Shown here: in pieces, positions 1 to 8,211 of the stretch
How positions within the stretch are numbered: position 1 is the stretch's first letter
Layout of the letters: each line of letters starts with the position of its first letter
From: Microbacterium sp. Marseille-Q6648
GTDB taxonomy: Bacteria > Actinomycetota > Actinomycetes > Actinomycetales > Microbacteriaceae
NCBI RefSeq assembly: GCF_943181415.1
Contig: NZ_CALPBZ010000003.1
Location: 1-64,000, forward strand
DNA length: 64,000 nucleotides
Direction: 5' to 3'
Position numbers and translations under genes: made by a program
The notes under the pieces: model-generated
Told to the model about the DNA's origin: nothing
Databases searched by the model: none
Seen by the model: only the letters and a program-made list of their open reading frames with translations

Positions 1-233
1 GGGCCGGGGCGCGCGCCGGAGCGTGCGGGGGCCGCGGCCTTCTTCTCGGCCGGTGCCGCGGCACCCGCCGTGCCATCGGCTTCGAGGGCCGCGCGCAGCT
101 TGCGGGCCACCGGGGGCTCGATGGTCGATGACGGGCTCTTGACGAACTCGCCGAGTTCCTTCAGCTTGGCCAGAGCGACCTTGCTGTCGACGCCGAGCTC
201 GGAAGCGATCTCGTGTACGCGTGGTTTTGCCAC
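1..233 (-). CDS. infB: Translation initiation factor IF-2, N-terminal fragment (cut by window edge)
   Basis: This is the first ~77 codons of IF-2, the GTPase that brings initiator tRNA to the 30S subunit; the rest lies beyond base 1. The start is GTG at 231-233, preceded by a good ribosome-binding site (CAGGAG about 6 nt upstream). The protein opens [18 protein letters not shown], the short helical IF2_N module (residues ~1-50) seen in actinobacterial IF-2, and then enters an Ala/Pro/Lys-rich linker ([12 protein letters not shown]). It is the third gene of the nusA-ylxR-infB unit, starting 59 bp after ylxR. The G domain is not in the window, so identity rests on the N-terminal module plus gene order. 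Confidence 0.9.
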   Translation of the reverse strand, partial: MAKPRVHEIASELGVDSKVALAKLKELGEFVKSPSSTIEPPVARKLRAALEADGTAGAAAPAEKKAAAPARSGARPG

Positions 234-292
234 AATTCTCCTGTCTTGGGGGCCTACCCCGGACAGGGCAGACCGTCAGTCGCGGACGGGTC

Positions 293-565
293 TCATTTCG
301 AGCCGTTCACTTCTTGTCCATAGCCGTTCAGCCGTTTCTCGATGGTCTGCGTGTTCAGCGGGCCCGATACACGCAATGCCCGCACGAACGCGCGGCGCCG
401 CACCGCGGCGTTCACGCATTCGGACGTCTCGTGCACCCACGCGCCCCGCCCCGGCATCGATGCCCGCTCGTCGGGAATGACGGCGGAATCCACGCAGACC
501 ACCCTGAGGAGGGCGGATCGGGGGGCACGCGTGCGGCAACCGACGCACGTTCGTACGGGCTCCAT
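293..565 (-). CDS. ylxR: YlxR family nucleic-acid-binding protein (DUF448)
   Basis: A 90-residue basic protein beginning MEPVRTCVGCRTRAPRSALL. The early CVGCR signature and the later GRGAWVHE segment are the two hallmarks of the YlxR/DUF448 family, small RNA-binding proteins encoded between nusA and infB in many bacteria; some members regulate transcription. The ATG at 563-565 is chosen because the CVGCR motif begins just seven residues in; a longer reading frame upstream in the same frame overlaps nusA and is not credible. It is co-oriented with nusA (26 bp gap) and infB. The family assignment is firm; the cellular role here is not shown by the sequence. Confidence 0.92.
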   Translation of the reverse strand: MEPVRTCVGCRTRAPRSALLRVVCVDSAVIPDERASMPGRGAWVHETSECVNAAVRRRAFVRALRVSGPLNTQTIEKRLNGYGQEVNGSK

Positions 566-591
566 GTTACACCCCGGACCCGCGTGGCCGG

Positions 592-1581
592 TCAGCCCTC
601 GTCGAGGATGCTGTCGGGCTGGATGTCGATCTTCGCGCCCGTGAGCTTCGCCGCCAGGCGGGCGTTCTGCCCCTCCTTGCCGATCGCGAGGGAGAGCTGG
701 TAGTCCGGCACGAGGGCGCGGACGGCCTTGGTACCGGCATCCAGGACGAAGCTGGACGTCACCTTCGCCGGTGAGAGCGCGTTCGCGACGAACTTGGGCA
801 GTTCGGGGTCGTAGTCGACGATATCGATCTTCTCGCCGCCGAGCTCCTCGGTGACGGCGCGGACGCGTCGTCCGAGTTCGCCGATGCACGCGCCCTTGGC
901 GTTGATGGCGGGATCGTTGGCCTTGACGGCGATCTTGGTGCGGTGGCCGGCCTCCCGCGCGAGCGAGACGATCTCGACAAGGCCCGCCGGGATCTCGGGC
1001 ACCTCGAGGGCGAAGAGCTTGCGGACGAGTCCGGGGTGGGTGCGCGACACGGTGATCTGCGGGCCCTTCGTCCCCTTGGAGACACTCGTGACGTAAACAC
1101 GCAGGCGCGAGCCGTGCGCGTAGTCCTCGCCCGGCACCTGCTCTTCGGGCGGCAGGATCGCCTCGACGGAGCCGAGGTCGACGTGGACCATGCGCGGGTT
1201 CGGACCCTGCTGCACGACCCCCGCGACGATGTCGCCCTCCTTGCCGCGGAACTCGCCCAGCACCGCGTCGTCGGCGATGTCTCGCAGCCGCTGGCTGATG
1301 ACCTGCTTGGCGGCGAATGCGGCGATCCGCCCGAAGTCGTCGGGAGTGGTCTCCTCTTCGCCGATGACCGCACCGGTGTCGTCGACCAGGGGGACGAAGA
1401 TCGCCACGTGCCCGGTCTTACGATCGACGGAGGCACGGGCGCCGTCGGCGAGTTCTCCGTCGGCGGAGCTGTGCTTCGCGTAGGCGGTCAGGATCGCCTG
1501 CTCGATGATCCGCACCAGTTCGTCGAGGGGAATCTCCTTCTCGCGCTCGATGGTCCTGAGAAGTCCGAGATCGATGTCCAC
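592..1581 (-). CDS. nusA: Transcription termination/antitermination factor NusA
   Basis: 329 residues, the usual length for actinobacterial NusA, which lacks the C-terminal acidic repeats of proteobacteria. The order is visible: an N-terminal RNA-polymerase-binding domain (MDIDLGLLRTIEREKEIP onward), an S1 domain near residues 130-200 (GDIVAGVVQQG), and two KH domains, including GACIGELGRRVRAV and the final LAIGKEGQNARLAAKLTGAKIDI. NusA binds RNA polymerase and nascent RNA to modulate pausing and termination. The start is GTG at 1579-1581 with GGAGG four to five nt upstream. It leads the nusA-ylxR-infB group; the normally adjacent rimP gene is absent on its upstream side. Confidence 0.97.
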   Translation of the reverse strand: MDIDLGLLRTIEREKEIPLDELVRIIEQAILTAYAKHSSADGELADGARASVDRKTGHVAIFVPLVDDTGAVIGEEETTPDDFGRIAAFAAKQVISQRLRDIADDAVLGEFRGKEGDIVAGVVQQGPNPRMVHVDLGSVEAILPPEEQVPGEDYAHGSRLRVYVTSVSKGTKGPQITVSRTHPGLVRKLFALEVPEIPAGLVEIVSLAREAGHRTKIAVKANDPAINAKGACIGELGRRVRAVTEELGGEKIDIVDYDPELPKFVANALSPAKVTSSFVLDAGTKAVRALVPDYQLSLAIGKEGQNARLAAKLTGAKIDIQPDSILDEG

Positions 1582-1627
1582 GCTTGCCTCCGTATTCAGC
1601 TCTCACCGGCACGCCGAGCGCACCGGA

Positions 1628-1633
1628 ACCCTA
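1628..1633 (-). promoter_or_regulatory. Candidate -10 box for nusA
   Basis: Reading the minus strand, TAGGGT lies about 46 nt before the nusA GTG, in the 77-bp gap after the lipase gene. A matching -35 box is not convincing. The idea that nusA has its own promoter here follows from the lack of rimP upstream. Confidence 0.3.
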
Positions 1634-1658
1634 CAACGTTACCCGATGCACGAGCGCC

Positions 1659-3506
1659 TCACGGCGTGATCCCGTAGCGCCCGCAGTCGTCGATCGGGGC
1701 TCCGCCGCCCTCGAACCGGTCCTCGGTCCAGCGCACCAGGAACGGCAGGAAGCGCGAGCCCGGCAGCAGGATCCCCTGATGATCGGTGTCGCGGTAGATG
1801 CCCCATGACACCTCCGCTCCGTCCGTGCACGCCCGGTCGACGAAGTCCTGCTGGAGCTGTGGGGGGATGACCTCGTCGGCGGCCCCCCACGCCACCAGGA
1901 GCGGTTCGTCGAAGGGGCCCGTCACGGCGTTCTGCGCGAGCCGCGCTCCCAGCGGCCCGCCCGTCAGATCGCCGACGTAGAGCGGCCGATCCTCGGACAC
2001 GCCGAGCGCGGCCAGCACCGACACGATGACGCCGGGCTCGCTCGGGCAACGCGTGGTCATCTCGCGGACGATGGATCGCGCCCCGGGAGCGACGTAGTCC
2101 GTCAGTTCGACGTCCGGATACGTGTCGGCGTAGGGGACGAGCACCCACGAGATGAGCACGGTCAGCAGCGGCGAGGCATCGCCGTCGGTGAGCTCGCCGG
2201 CCAGGGCGAGGGGGTCGGTCACCGGGGCCAGCGCCGCGGTGCCGACGATGTCGAGCTCCGGGGTGTATTCGGCGGCGAGCTGCGCGGACCACAGCGCGGC
2301 ATGGCCGCCCTGCGAATGACCCCACAGCGCGACCCGGTCGCTGAGCCAGACCCCGAAGGCCTCGTCGGCCGCTCTCACGGCATCCAGTGCCGACTGCGCC
2401 TCCCCCACTCCGATCAGGTACGGGAAGACGCCGGGTGCCCCCTGGCCTGTGTAGTCCGGGGCCACCACCACCCAGCCGCGTTCGATCGCCTCGTCGAGCG
2501 CGGGGATGGCCCAGCGCGTCGCCGAGGCCTCGCGCAGACTCGGCGCGCAGCCGCGCGCGACACCCGTCGTGCCGTGGTTCCACAGCACCACGTCCCGCGG
2601 CTGCCACGAGACACCGTCGGGGATGATCACCAGCGCGCTGCCGACGGCCGGCTGACTGCGTGCGTCGATCGTCGTGTACAGGATGCGGCTCACCGTCGCC
2701 CCCGGAGGCTGTCGCCCGTCGAAGTCGTCCTCTCGGATGAGCGCTCCGTGCTCTCTGGGAACCTCGGCCGGCGGATCGTAGAAGGAGCCCACGACGGGCG
2801 CGCCGTCGGAGAGCCACTCGTTGACCCACCACGCGCCCGACGCGGTCAGGACCAGCACCAGCGAGAGAGCGAACCGCCCGGCATCCGCCCATCTGGTCGC
2901 CGCGCGCGTCGGACGTCGTGGTCGTCCCGCGCTGTCGCGCCGGGCGACCAGGCGCCGGCCGCCGCGCACGGCGAGTGAGACGCCGAAGACGAACGTGCGG
3001 ACCCCGAAGACGACGGCGACGACGAGGACCGTCACATCGGGCCAGGTGAGGGCCAGAACACCGAAGACCAGCTGGGCCGCCCCCCACGTGGCGGCGAGCA
3101 CGCGCACGCTCGCACGACCGCGCGTGGTCGCGTCGCCGAGGGATGCCAGACCGCCCAGCACCAGGAGCACCGCCAGCGCGGCGGGTGCCAGATCCAGGCT
3201 GCGGCCGAACCAGACGATGACGGCGAGACCGACCAGCACCCAGGCCGAGGCGAGGGCGCGGTGCCACCAGGCGCGACCGGTGGGCGCGGCGAACTCCCAG
3301 ATGCCCGAGACGATGGCGCTGACCCCCACGTACAGCGCGAGCACGAAGAGGGAGGTCAGGGGGCGCAGGGCGATGAGCGCCCCGAGTGTGGCGAGGGCGA
3401 TGCCCACCAGCAGCACCACGCGGGGATGCGCGCCCTCGACCAGGCGCGGCAGCACGCTCCACCGCATCGGGCGCGAGCGTGGGCTGCGATGTGCCATCCC
3501 GCCCAT
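1659..3506 (-). CDS. Fusion of HdeD-like (DUF308) membrane domain with secretory-lipase-type alpha/beta hydrolase
   Basis: 615 residues. Residues ~20-195 form a hydrophobic block of about six membrane helices (for example VLLVGIALATLGALIALRPL) resembling HdeD/DUF308 proteins. A further helix near 215-235 leads to an alpha/beta hydrolase domain to the C-terminus. The domain resembles secretory lipases: nucleophile elbow GHSQGG at ~395, an acid-residue candidate in AWGAADEVIPP (~540) and a histidine candidate in YRDTDHQGIL (~572). The hydrolase would therefore be membrane-tethered, probably facing outside. The start is ATG 3504-3506, which has GGAG seven nt upstream; ATG 3497 is an alternative. 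The substrate is unknown. It sits between nusA and the divergent symporter gene. Confidence 0.8.
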   Translation of the reverse strand: MGGMAHRSPRSRPMRWSVLPRLVEGAHPRVVLLVGIALATLGALIALRPLTSLFVLALYVGVSAIVSGIWEFAAPTGRAWWHRALASAWVLVGLAVIVWFGRSLDLAPAALAVLLVLGGLASLGDATTRGRASVRVLAATWGAAQLVFGVLALTWPDVTVLVVAVVFGVRTFVFGVSLAVRGGRRLVARRDSAGRPRRPTRAATRWADAGRFALSLVLVLTASGAWWVNEWLSDGAPVVGSFYDPPAEVPREHGALIREDDFDGRQPPGATVSRILYTTIDARSQPAVGSALVIIPDGVSWQPRDVVLWNHGTTGVARGCAPSLREASATRWAIPALDEAIERGWVVVAPDYTGQGAPGVFPYLIGVGEAQSALDAVRAADEAFGVWLSDRVALWGHSQGGHAALWSAQLAAEYTPELDIVGTAALAPVTDPLALAGELTDGDASPLLTVLISWVLVPYADTYPDVELTDYVAPGARSIVREMTTRCPSEPGVIVSVLAALGVSEDRPLYVGDLTGGPLGARLAQNAVTGPFDEPLLVAWGAADEVIPPQLQQDFVDRACTDGAEVSWGIYRDTDHQGILLPGSRFLPFLVRWTEDRFEGGGAPIDDCGRYGITP

Positions 3507-3548
3507 GGTATGTCTCCGACGACGGTGGCCCGCCGACGCGGCCGCCGC

Positions 3549-3554
3549 CATACT
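3549..3554 (+). promoter_or_regulatory. -10-like box (CATACT) exactly 6 nt before symporter start; leaderless promoter candidate
   Basis: CATACT is followed by six bases and then the ATG at 3561. Transcription would begin at or next to the start codon. No Shine-Dalgarno sequence is present. The hexamer departs from TAnnnT at position 1, so it is a weaker member of the series of such boxes in this window. Confidence 0.45.
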
Positions 3555-3560
3555 GGGGCG

Positions 3561-5072
3561 ATGGATGCGGCTAACGACTGGCTTCTGCTGTGGGGCGACA
3601 ACCTGTGGACCTGGGCGGTGCTGCCGGTGGTGGTGCTGCTGGGGCTCTACTTCACGATCCGATCCGGAGTGGTGCAGTTCCGGCTGCTGCCCGAGATGTT
3701 CCGGACGCTCACAGACAAGACCCCGCGGACGACCGACGGCAAACCGCAATCGGTGTCGTCGTTCCAGGCCTTCACGATCTCCGCCGCCTCGCGGGTGGGC
3801 GTCGGCAACATCGCGGGCGTGGGCACCGCCATCGCCATCGGCGGACCCGGAGCGGTGTTCTGGATGTGGCTCATGGCCTTCATCGGCGGCGCGTCCGCCT
3901 TCATCGAGTCCTCGCTCGCGCAGCTCTACAAGACCCGAGACAAGGACGGCTTCCGCGGCGGTCCGGCGTACTACATGCAGCGAGGGCTGGGCGCTCGGTG
4001 GATGGGCATCCTCTTCGCGATCATCCTCATCATCTGCTTCCCGATCGCGTTCAGCTCGCTGCAGGCCAACACCATCCAGGCGACGATATCGGGAAGCTTC
4101 GGCGATGACGCCGTGGGCTGGCTCCCGTGGGTCATCGGCATCTCGCTCGCGGTGCTCATGGCGCTGGTCATCTTCGGCGGCGTCCGCCGCATCGCCTCGG
4201 TCACCCAGACGCTCGTCCCGGCCATGGCGCTGCTCTACCTGCTCCTCGGCCTGGTCATCGTGGCGATCCACATCGAGCGGCTCCCGGAGGTCTTCGCGAC
4301 GATCTTCACGCAGGCCTTCGGTCCCAACGAGGTCGTCGGCGCGACCCTCGGGTACATCATCCTGACCGGCGTCAAACGGGGCATGTTCTCGAACGAGGCC
4401 GGGCTCGGCTCGGCGCCGAACGCCGGAGCCAGCGCCGCGGTCACCCACCCTGTGAAGCAGGGGCTCGTCCAGACGCTCGGCGTGTACTTCGACACGTTCC
4501 TGGTGTGCTCGATCACCGCGTTCATCGTGCTGGTGTCGGTGCCCGACCTCGCCGGGGCCGAGCGGGGCATATCGCTGACCCAGGGGGCGATCGTCGGCGC
4601 GCTCGGCGAATGGTCGAACGTGCTGCTGAGCATCATCATCTTCCTGCTGGCCTTCAGCTCGATCCTCGGCAACTACTACTACGGCGAGTCGAACATCGAG
4701 TTCATCACCCCGCGACCGGGCGTGCTGCTGGGCTACCGGATCCTCGCCGTGGTGGCGGTCCTCGTGGGCTCGATCGTCTCGGCCGACCTGGTGTGGAACT
4801 TCGCCGACGGGGCGATGGGCTTCATGGCGCTCGTGAACCTCGTCGCGATCGCCTTGCTCTCGGGTGTCGCCTTCCGCCTGCTGAAGGACTACACCCAGCA
4901 GCGGCGCGAGGGCCGCGACCCCGTGTTCACGCGCGACCGGCTGCCCGATGTCCGCAACATCGAGGTGTGGGAGGACGAGCTGTCGGTCACCGGCCCCATC
5001 GACCTTCCGGTCAAGCGCCGTCAGGCGGAGAAGCACCGCGACCACCTGCACCACGCGCCCCACCAGGAGTGA
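3561..5072 (+). CDS. Alanine/glycine:cation symporter (AGCS family, AlsT/DagA type)
   Basis: 503 residues with about 10-11 membrane helices. AGCS transporters move alanine or glycine inward with sodium or protons. Family features are visible: the N-terminal helix plus YFTIRSGVVQFR, the conserved SSFQAFTISAASRVGVGNIAGV segment (~75-97), GGPAYYMQ (~134), and GMFSNEAGLGSAPNAGASA (~275). The long polar C-terminus after ~450 is cytoplasmic and charged. The ATG at 3561 is chosen because the in-frame sequence upstream is the antisense of the neighbouring hydrolase gene and because a -10-like box sits six bases before it. It is transcribed divergently from the hydrolase fusion. Confidence 0.92.
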   Translation: MDAANDWLLLWGDNLWTWAVLPVVVLLGLYFTIRSGVVQFRLLPEMFRTLTDKTPRTTDGKPQSVSSFQAFTISAASRVGVGNIAGVGTAIAIGGPGAVFWMWLMAFIGGASAFIESSLAQLYKTRDKDGFRGGPAYYMQRGLGARWMGILFAIILIICFPIAFSSLQANTIQATISGSFGDDAVGWLPWVIGISLAVLMALVIFGGVRRIASVTQTLVPAMALLYLLLGLVIVAIHIERLPEVFATIFTQAFGPNEVVGATLGYIILTGVKRGMFSNEAGLGSAPNAGASAAVTHPVKQGLVQTLGVYFDTFLVCSITAFIVLVSVPDLAGAERGISLTQGAIVGALGEWSNVLLSIIIFLLAFSSILGNYYYGESNIEFITPRPGVLLGYRILAVVAVLVGSIVSADLVWNFADGAMGFMALVNLVAIALLSGVAFRLLKDYTQQRREGRDPVFTRDRLPDVRNIEVWEDELSVTGPIDLPVKRRQAEKHRDHLHHAPHQE

Positions 5073-5162
5073 CGGCGCGCACCTCGAGCCGGCGCCCGTC
5101 CCCGGCGAAGCATGCGGCGCGACTCGCGGTCAAGCCCTGTTCCTGTGAACGCCCTGTGCTTC

Positions 5163-5168
5163 TATCCT
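5163..5168 (+). promoter_or_regulatory. -10 box TATCCT, 6 nt before start; leaderless promoter candidate
   Basis: TATCCT fits the actinobacterial TAnnnT -10 pattern. It is followed by GAGCCC and then the ATG at 5175, so the mRNA would begin at the start codon. There is no clear Shine-Dalgarno sequence. Confidence 0.6.
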
Positions 5169-5174
5169 GAGCCC

Positions 5175-5975
5175 ATGAACCAGACGCACAAGCAGGTGGC
5201 CAGATCGGCCTCCTCCTCCCCCGCCCTGCGTGTCCTCGCCCGGACCGGCTACGCCGCGAACGGCGTCGTCCACATCCTGATCGGCGCGATCGCGCTCACC
5301 ATCGCCCTCGGGGGCGGCGGGTCGAGCGATCAGTCCGGCGCGATGAAGGCCATCGCCGGCGCACCCGCCGGCTTCGTCCTGCTGTGGATCCTGGCTCTCG
5401 GCCTCTTCGCCCTGGCGCTCTGGTACATCATCGAGGGCATCCTCGAGCCCGGCCAGGGCAAGGACAAGTGGACCGACCGTCTCGCCAGCTTCGGACGCGC
5501 GGCCGCGTACCTGTTCCTCGGCGGGATCGCCGTCACCTTCGCCCTCGGCGGAAGCGCCAACAGCGAGCAGAGCACCGAGGACGCCACCGCCGGCATCCTC
5601 CGCATGCCGGGTGGCGCGTTCATCGTGGGCCTCGGTGGACTCATCGTCCTCGGCATCGGCGGATACTTCGTCTACAAGGGCGTGAAGAAGAAGTTCCTCG
5701 AGAACCTCTCGCTCCCCGGCGGCAAGGTCTCGAACGGCATCACCAAGCTCGGCGTGGTCGGCTACGTCGCCAAGGGGATCGCGCTCGGCATCATCGGCAT
5801 CCTGCTCATCGCCGCGGGGGTGACCTCCGACGCCGAGAAGGCTGCCGGCTTCGATGGTGCGCTCAAGAGCCTCCTCGACCTGCCGTACGGGCCGTGGCTC
5901 CTCGGCGCGGTCGGAGTCGGACTCATCGCCTACGGCGTCTTCCAGTTCGCTCGGGCACGCTACACCCGGCTCTGA
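5175..5975 (+). CDS. DUF1206 integral membrane protein
   Basis: 266 residues with six predicted membrane helices arranged as three repeats of a two-helix unit. Each repeat carries a GY(A/V)A(N/K)G-type start (TGYAANGVVHILIGAIAL; a second unit around residue 100 with FGRAAAYLFLGG; VVGYVAKGIALGIIG). This threefold repeat is the DUF1206 pattern, common in actinobacteria; no function is established. The ATG at 5175 is supported by a -10 box six bases upstream, whereas the in-frame upstream extension is low-complexity intergenic sequence. A strong hairpin terminator follows the stop by 18 bases. Confidence 0.88.
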   Translation: MNQTHKQVARSASSSPALRVLARTGYAANGVVHILIGAIALTIALGGGGSSDQSGAMKAIAGAPAGFVLLWILALGLFALALWYIIEGILEPGQGKDKWTDRLASFGRAAAYLFLGGIAVTFALGGSANSEQSTEDATAGILRMPGGAFIVGLGGLIVLGIGGYFVYKGVKKKFLENLSLPGGKVSNGITKLGVVGYVAKGIALGIIGILLIAAGVTSDAEKAAGFDGALKSLLDLPYGPWLLGAVGVGLIAYGVFQFARARYTRL

Positions 5976-5993
5976 TCGATCCCGACCCTGCGG

Positions 5994-6034
5994 CGAACGG
6001 GGGCCTGCGGCGCGATGCCGCAGGCCCCCGTTCG
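5994..6034. terminator. Perfect 18-bp hairpin between convergent genes; bidirectional terminator
   Basis: The arms 5994-6011 and 6017-6034 are perfect inverted repeats (CGAACGGGGGCCTGCGGC) around a 5-nt loop. The hairpin lies between the end of the DUF1206 gene and the end of the PhoX gene, which converge here. There is no long T-run on either side, as is common in high-GC actinobacteria. Confidence 0.8.
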
Positions 6035-6035
6035 G

Positions 6036-8102
6036 TCACACCCGGTGAACCTGCACGACCGAAGGCCGGGGCGCGTTGGGTGCGTCCCCCGGTCCGTCCG
6101 CGCCGTAGTCGGGGAACCGCGACCGCGGCTCGGCGAAGGTGCCGTCCTCACCGGGATGCTGCACCGCGACGAGCACGATCCCCTCGGCGTCGTGGATGAC
6201 CGGACCGCATGTCTCGGCATCCCGGGGAACGGCGAGGAACTGCTGGACGCGTCCCCGCTCGGGACCCTCGAGCGGGACCTTGAACAGCCCGTCGTTGCGA
6301 CCGATGGTGCTCGGCGCGCCGTCGGTCGAGATCCACAGGTTGCCCTCGGAGTCGAATGCGACGTTGTCGGGGCACGAGATCGGTGACACCTGGTCCTTCG
6401 GGAAGCCCGCGAAGTAGGCGTTGTCGAACGTCGCCGGGTCGCCGCACAGCAGCAGGATGCTCCAGCCGAACGTGTCGCCGGACTGCCCCGCCGTCTCAGT
6501 GAGCTCGATCACGTGACCGTAGCGGTTGCCGGTGACGGGGTTCGCCTCGTCCAGCGGCGCCGCGGAGCCGCGCTGGGTGTTGTTCGTGAGGGCGACGTAC
6601 ACCTTGCCGGTGAGGGGGTTCGGCTCGACGTCCTCGGGTCGATCCATCTTCGTCGCGCCGACGCGGTCGGCGGCCAGGCGGGTGAAGACCAGCACCTCCT
6701 CGATCGTCATCCCCGGCACGGCGCTCGCCCCGTCGCGGGTGAGCGGGATCCACTGGCCGCTGCCGTCGAACGCACCGTCCGAGGGCAGAGCTCCCGAGCC
6801 GGTGATCTCGGCTGCGGGCGAGTCGCCGAAGAACTTCGCGACGTACAGGTCCCCCTCGGCGAGGAGATCGAGGTTCTTCTTCCGCGAGCCCGAGATGCGG
6901 TTCTTCGAGACGAACTTGTAGAGGTAGTCGTTGCGTTCGTCATCGCCCATGTAAGCGACGACGCGCTTGTCCTCGGCGACGATGACGTTGGCGCCCTCGT
7001 GCTTCATCCGGCCCATCGCGGTGTGCTTGCGCGGCGTGGACGTCGGGTCCTCGGGGTCGACCTCGACGATCCAGCCGAACCGGTTGGGCTCGTTGACGTA
7101 CCCGGGGTCGTGGCTGTTGAAGCGGGGGTCCCACGACTCCCACCCGGTCGAGGTCGAGAAGCTCGACGACCCCTGGTAGCGCCGCTGGCCCTCGGTGGCG
7201 GCGTTCCAGGCGAAGTAGCCGTTGAAGTTCTCCTCGCCCGACAGAACAGTGCCCCACGGCGTCGTGCCTCCCGCGCAGTTGCCGAGGGTGCCCTTGACCC
7301 GACGGCCGGTGGGGTCGCCCGCCGTCGTCATGAGGGCACTCCCGGCAGCGGGTCCGGTGATCTCGAAGGGCGTCTCGACGGTGATGCGCCGATTGCGGCG
7401 TCCGTCGATCTCGTACGTCCACGGGTCGCCCACGCGCGTGCGCCTGACCTCGACCACCGACAGGCCCTGCGCAGCCTTGAAGATCTCGCTGCGCCGACGG
7501 ATCTCCGCGGGGTCGGACGTGGGAGGGAACATGATGCCGGGATTGACGTACTCGTGGTTCACCACCAGCGTCCCGCGCTTTCCGCTCGGGTCGGCCACGA
7601 TGTCGAGGTAGTCGCAGTTGTAGCCGAACTGCCCGGCCTGGGCCTCGGGGCTCTGGGCGTCGATGTCGAACAGCGGCGCCGACGAGAAGAGCGGATCGCC
7701 CCATCGGATGATCGGACGCCAGGTGTAGCCCTGGGGGACGGTGAACGCATCCACCGAGCTCGCGACCGACTCGATCGGGTCGAAGGCGAGCGAGCCGGTG
7801 CCCGGCCGCGCGAACGCCACGCCGGCGCCGCCGGTTCCCGCCGCCACCGGACTCGACGCGGGCGCACCGGCGCGCAGCCCCGACACGGCGACGGCGACGG
7901 CGGCCGCGGCACCCATGCCCAGCAGCGCCCGACGGGACAGGGCCGCCGAGGCGACGTCGCGGAAGTGCTCGTTGGCGGAGGTGTTGCACTCGGGGCCGAG
8001 GCAGGCGTTCGCGCACTTGTACTGGCACGTGACGGCGGATCGCTTGCCGCGGACGTGGTCGAGCATGGGAAGCGATCGACGACGGTTCTCGATGGAAGAC
8101 AC
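6036..8102 (-). CDS. PhoX-family alkaline phosphatase (DUF839), Tat-exported
   Basis: 688 residues. PhoX enzymes are calcium/iron-dependent phosphomonoesterases exported folded by the Tat pathway. The N-terminus is a long n-region with a cysteine array, CQYKCANACLGPEC (~residues 26-39), followed by the twin-arginine motif SRRALLG (~56) and a hydrophobic stretch [11 protein letters not shown]. The mature part has family segments such as YNCDYLDIV, LVVNHEYVNPGIMFP, GTPWGTVLSGEENFNGYF-like sequence and KRVVAYMGDDERNDYLYKFV. The start is GTG 8100-8102 behind a purine-rich GAGAGAGG, which lies inside a hairpin (see 8110-8147). An alternative ATG is at 8064-8066. It follows proS on the same strand. 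Confidence 0.88.
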   Translation of the reverse strand: MSSIENRRRSLPMLDHVRGKRSAVTCQYKCANACLGPECNTSANEHFRDVASAALSRRALLGMGAAAAVAVAVSGLRAGAPASSPVAAGTGGAGVAFARPGTGSLAFDPIESVASSVDAFTVPQGYTWRPIIRWGDPLFSSAPLFDIDAQSPEAQAGQFGYNCDYLDIVADPSGKRGTLVVNHEYVNPGIMFPPTSDPAEIRRRSEIFKAAQGLSVVEVRRTRVGDPWTYEIDGRRNRRITVETPFEITGPAAGSALMTTAGDPTGRRVKGTLGNCAGGTTPWGTVLSGEENFNGYFAWNAATEGQRRYQGSSSFSTSTGWESWDPRFNSHDPGYVNEPNRFGWIVEVDPEDPTSTPRKHTAMGRMKHEGANVIVAEDKRVVAYMGDDERNDYLYKFVSKNRISGSRKKNLDLLAEGDLYVAKFFGDSPAAEITGSGALPSDGAFDGSGQWIPLTRDGASAVPGMTIEEVLVFTRLAADRVGATKMDRPEDVEPNPLTGKVYVALTNNTQRGSAAPLDEANPVTGNRYGHVIELTETAGQSGDTFGWSILLLCGDPATFDNAYFAGFPKDQVSPISCPDNVAFDSEGNLWISTDGAPSTIGRNDGLFKVPLEGPERGRVQQFLAVPRDAETCGPVIHDAEGIVLVAVQHPGEDGTFAEPRSRFPDYGADGPGDAPNAPRPSVVQVHRV

Positions 8103-8109
8103 CGGTCAT

Positions 8110-8147
8110 CCTCTCTCTAGGGGTCGGATCGACCCTTTCGAGAGAGG
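8110..8147 (-). promoter_or_regulatory. 5'-UTR hairpin that sequesters the ribosome-binding site of the PhoX gene
   Basis: On the minus-strand RNA, CCTCTCTC pairs with GAGAGAGG (8140-8147 with 8110-8117) and an inner GGGTCG/CGACCC stem stacks on it with a small internal loop. The 3' arm GAGAGAGG is the only Shine-Dalgarno-like sequence before the GTG at 8102, seven nt away. The hairpin could mask translation, or act as a weak terminator after proS; no T-run follows. Confidence 0.55.
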
Positions 8148-8211
8148 GCGACGACGACCCCACGCGCAGATGAACGGCGTCCGTCAGCCAGCCGAACGGG
8201 TGGCGACGGCG

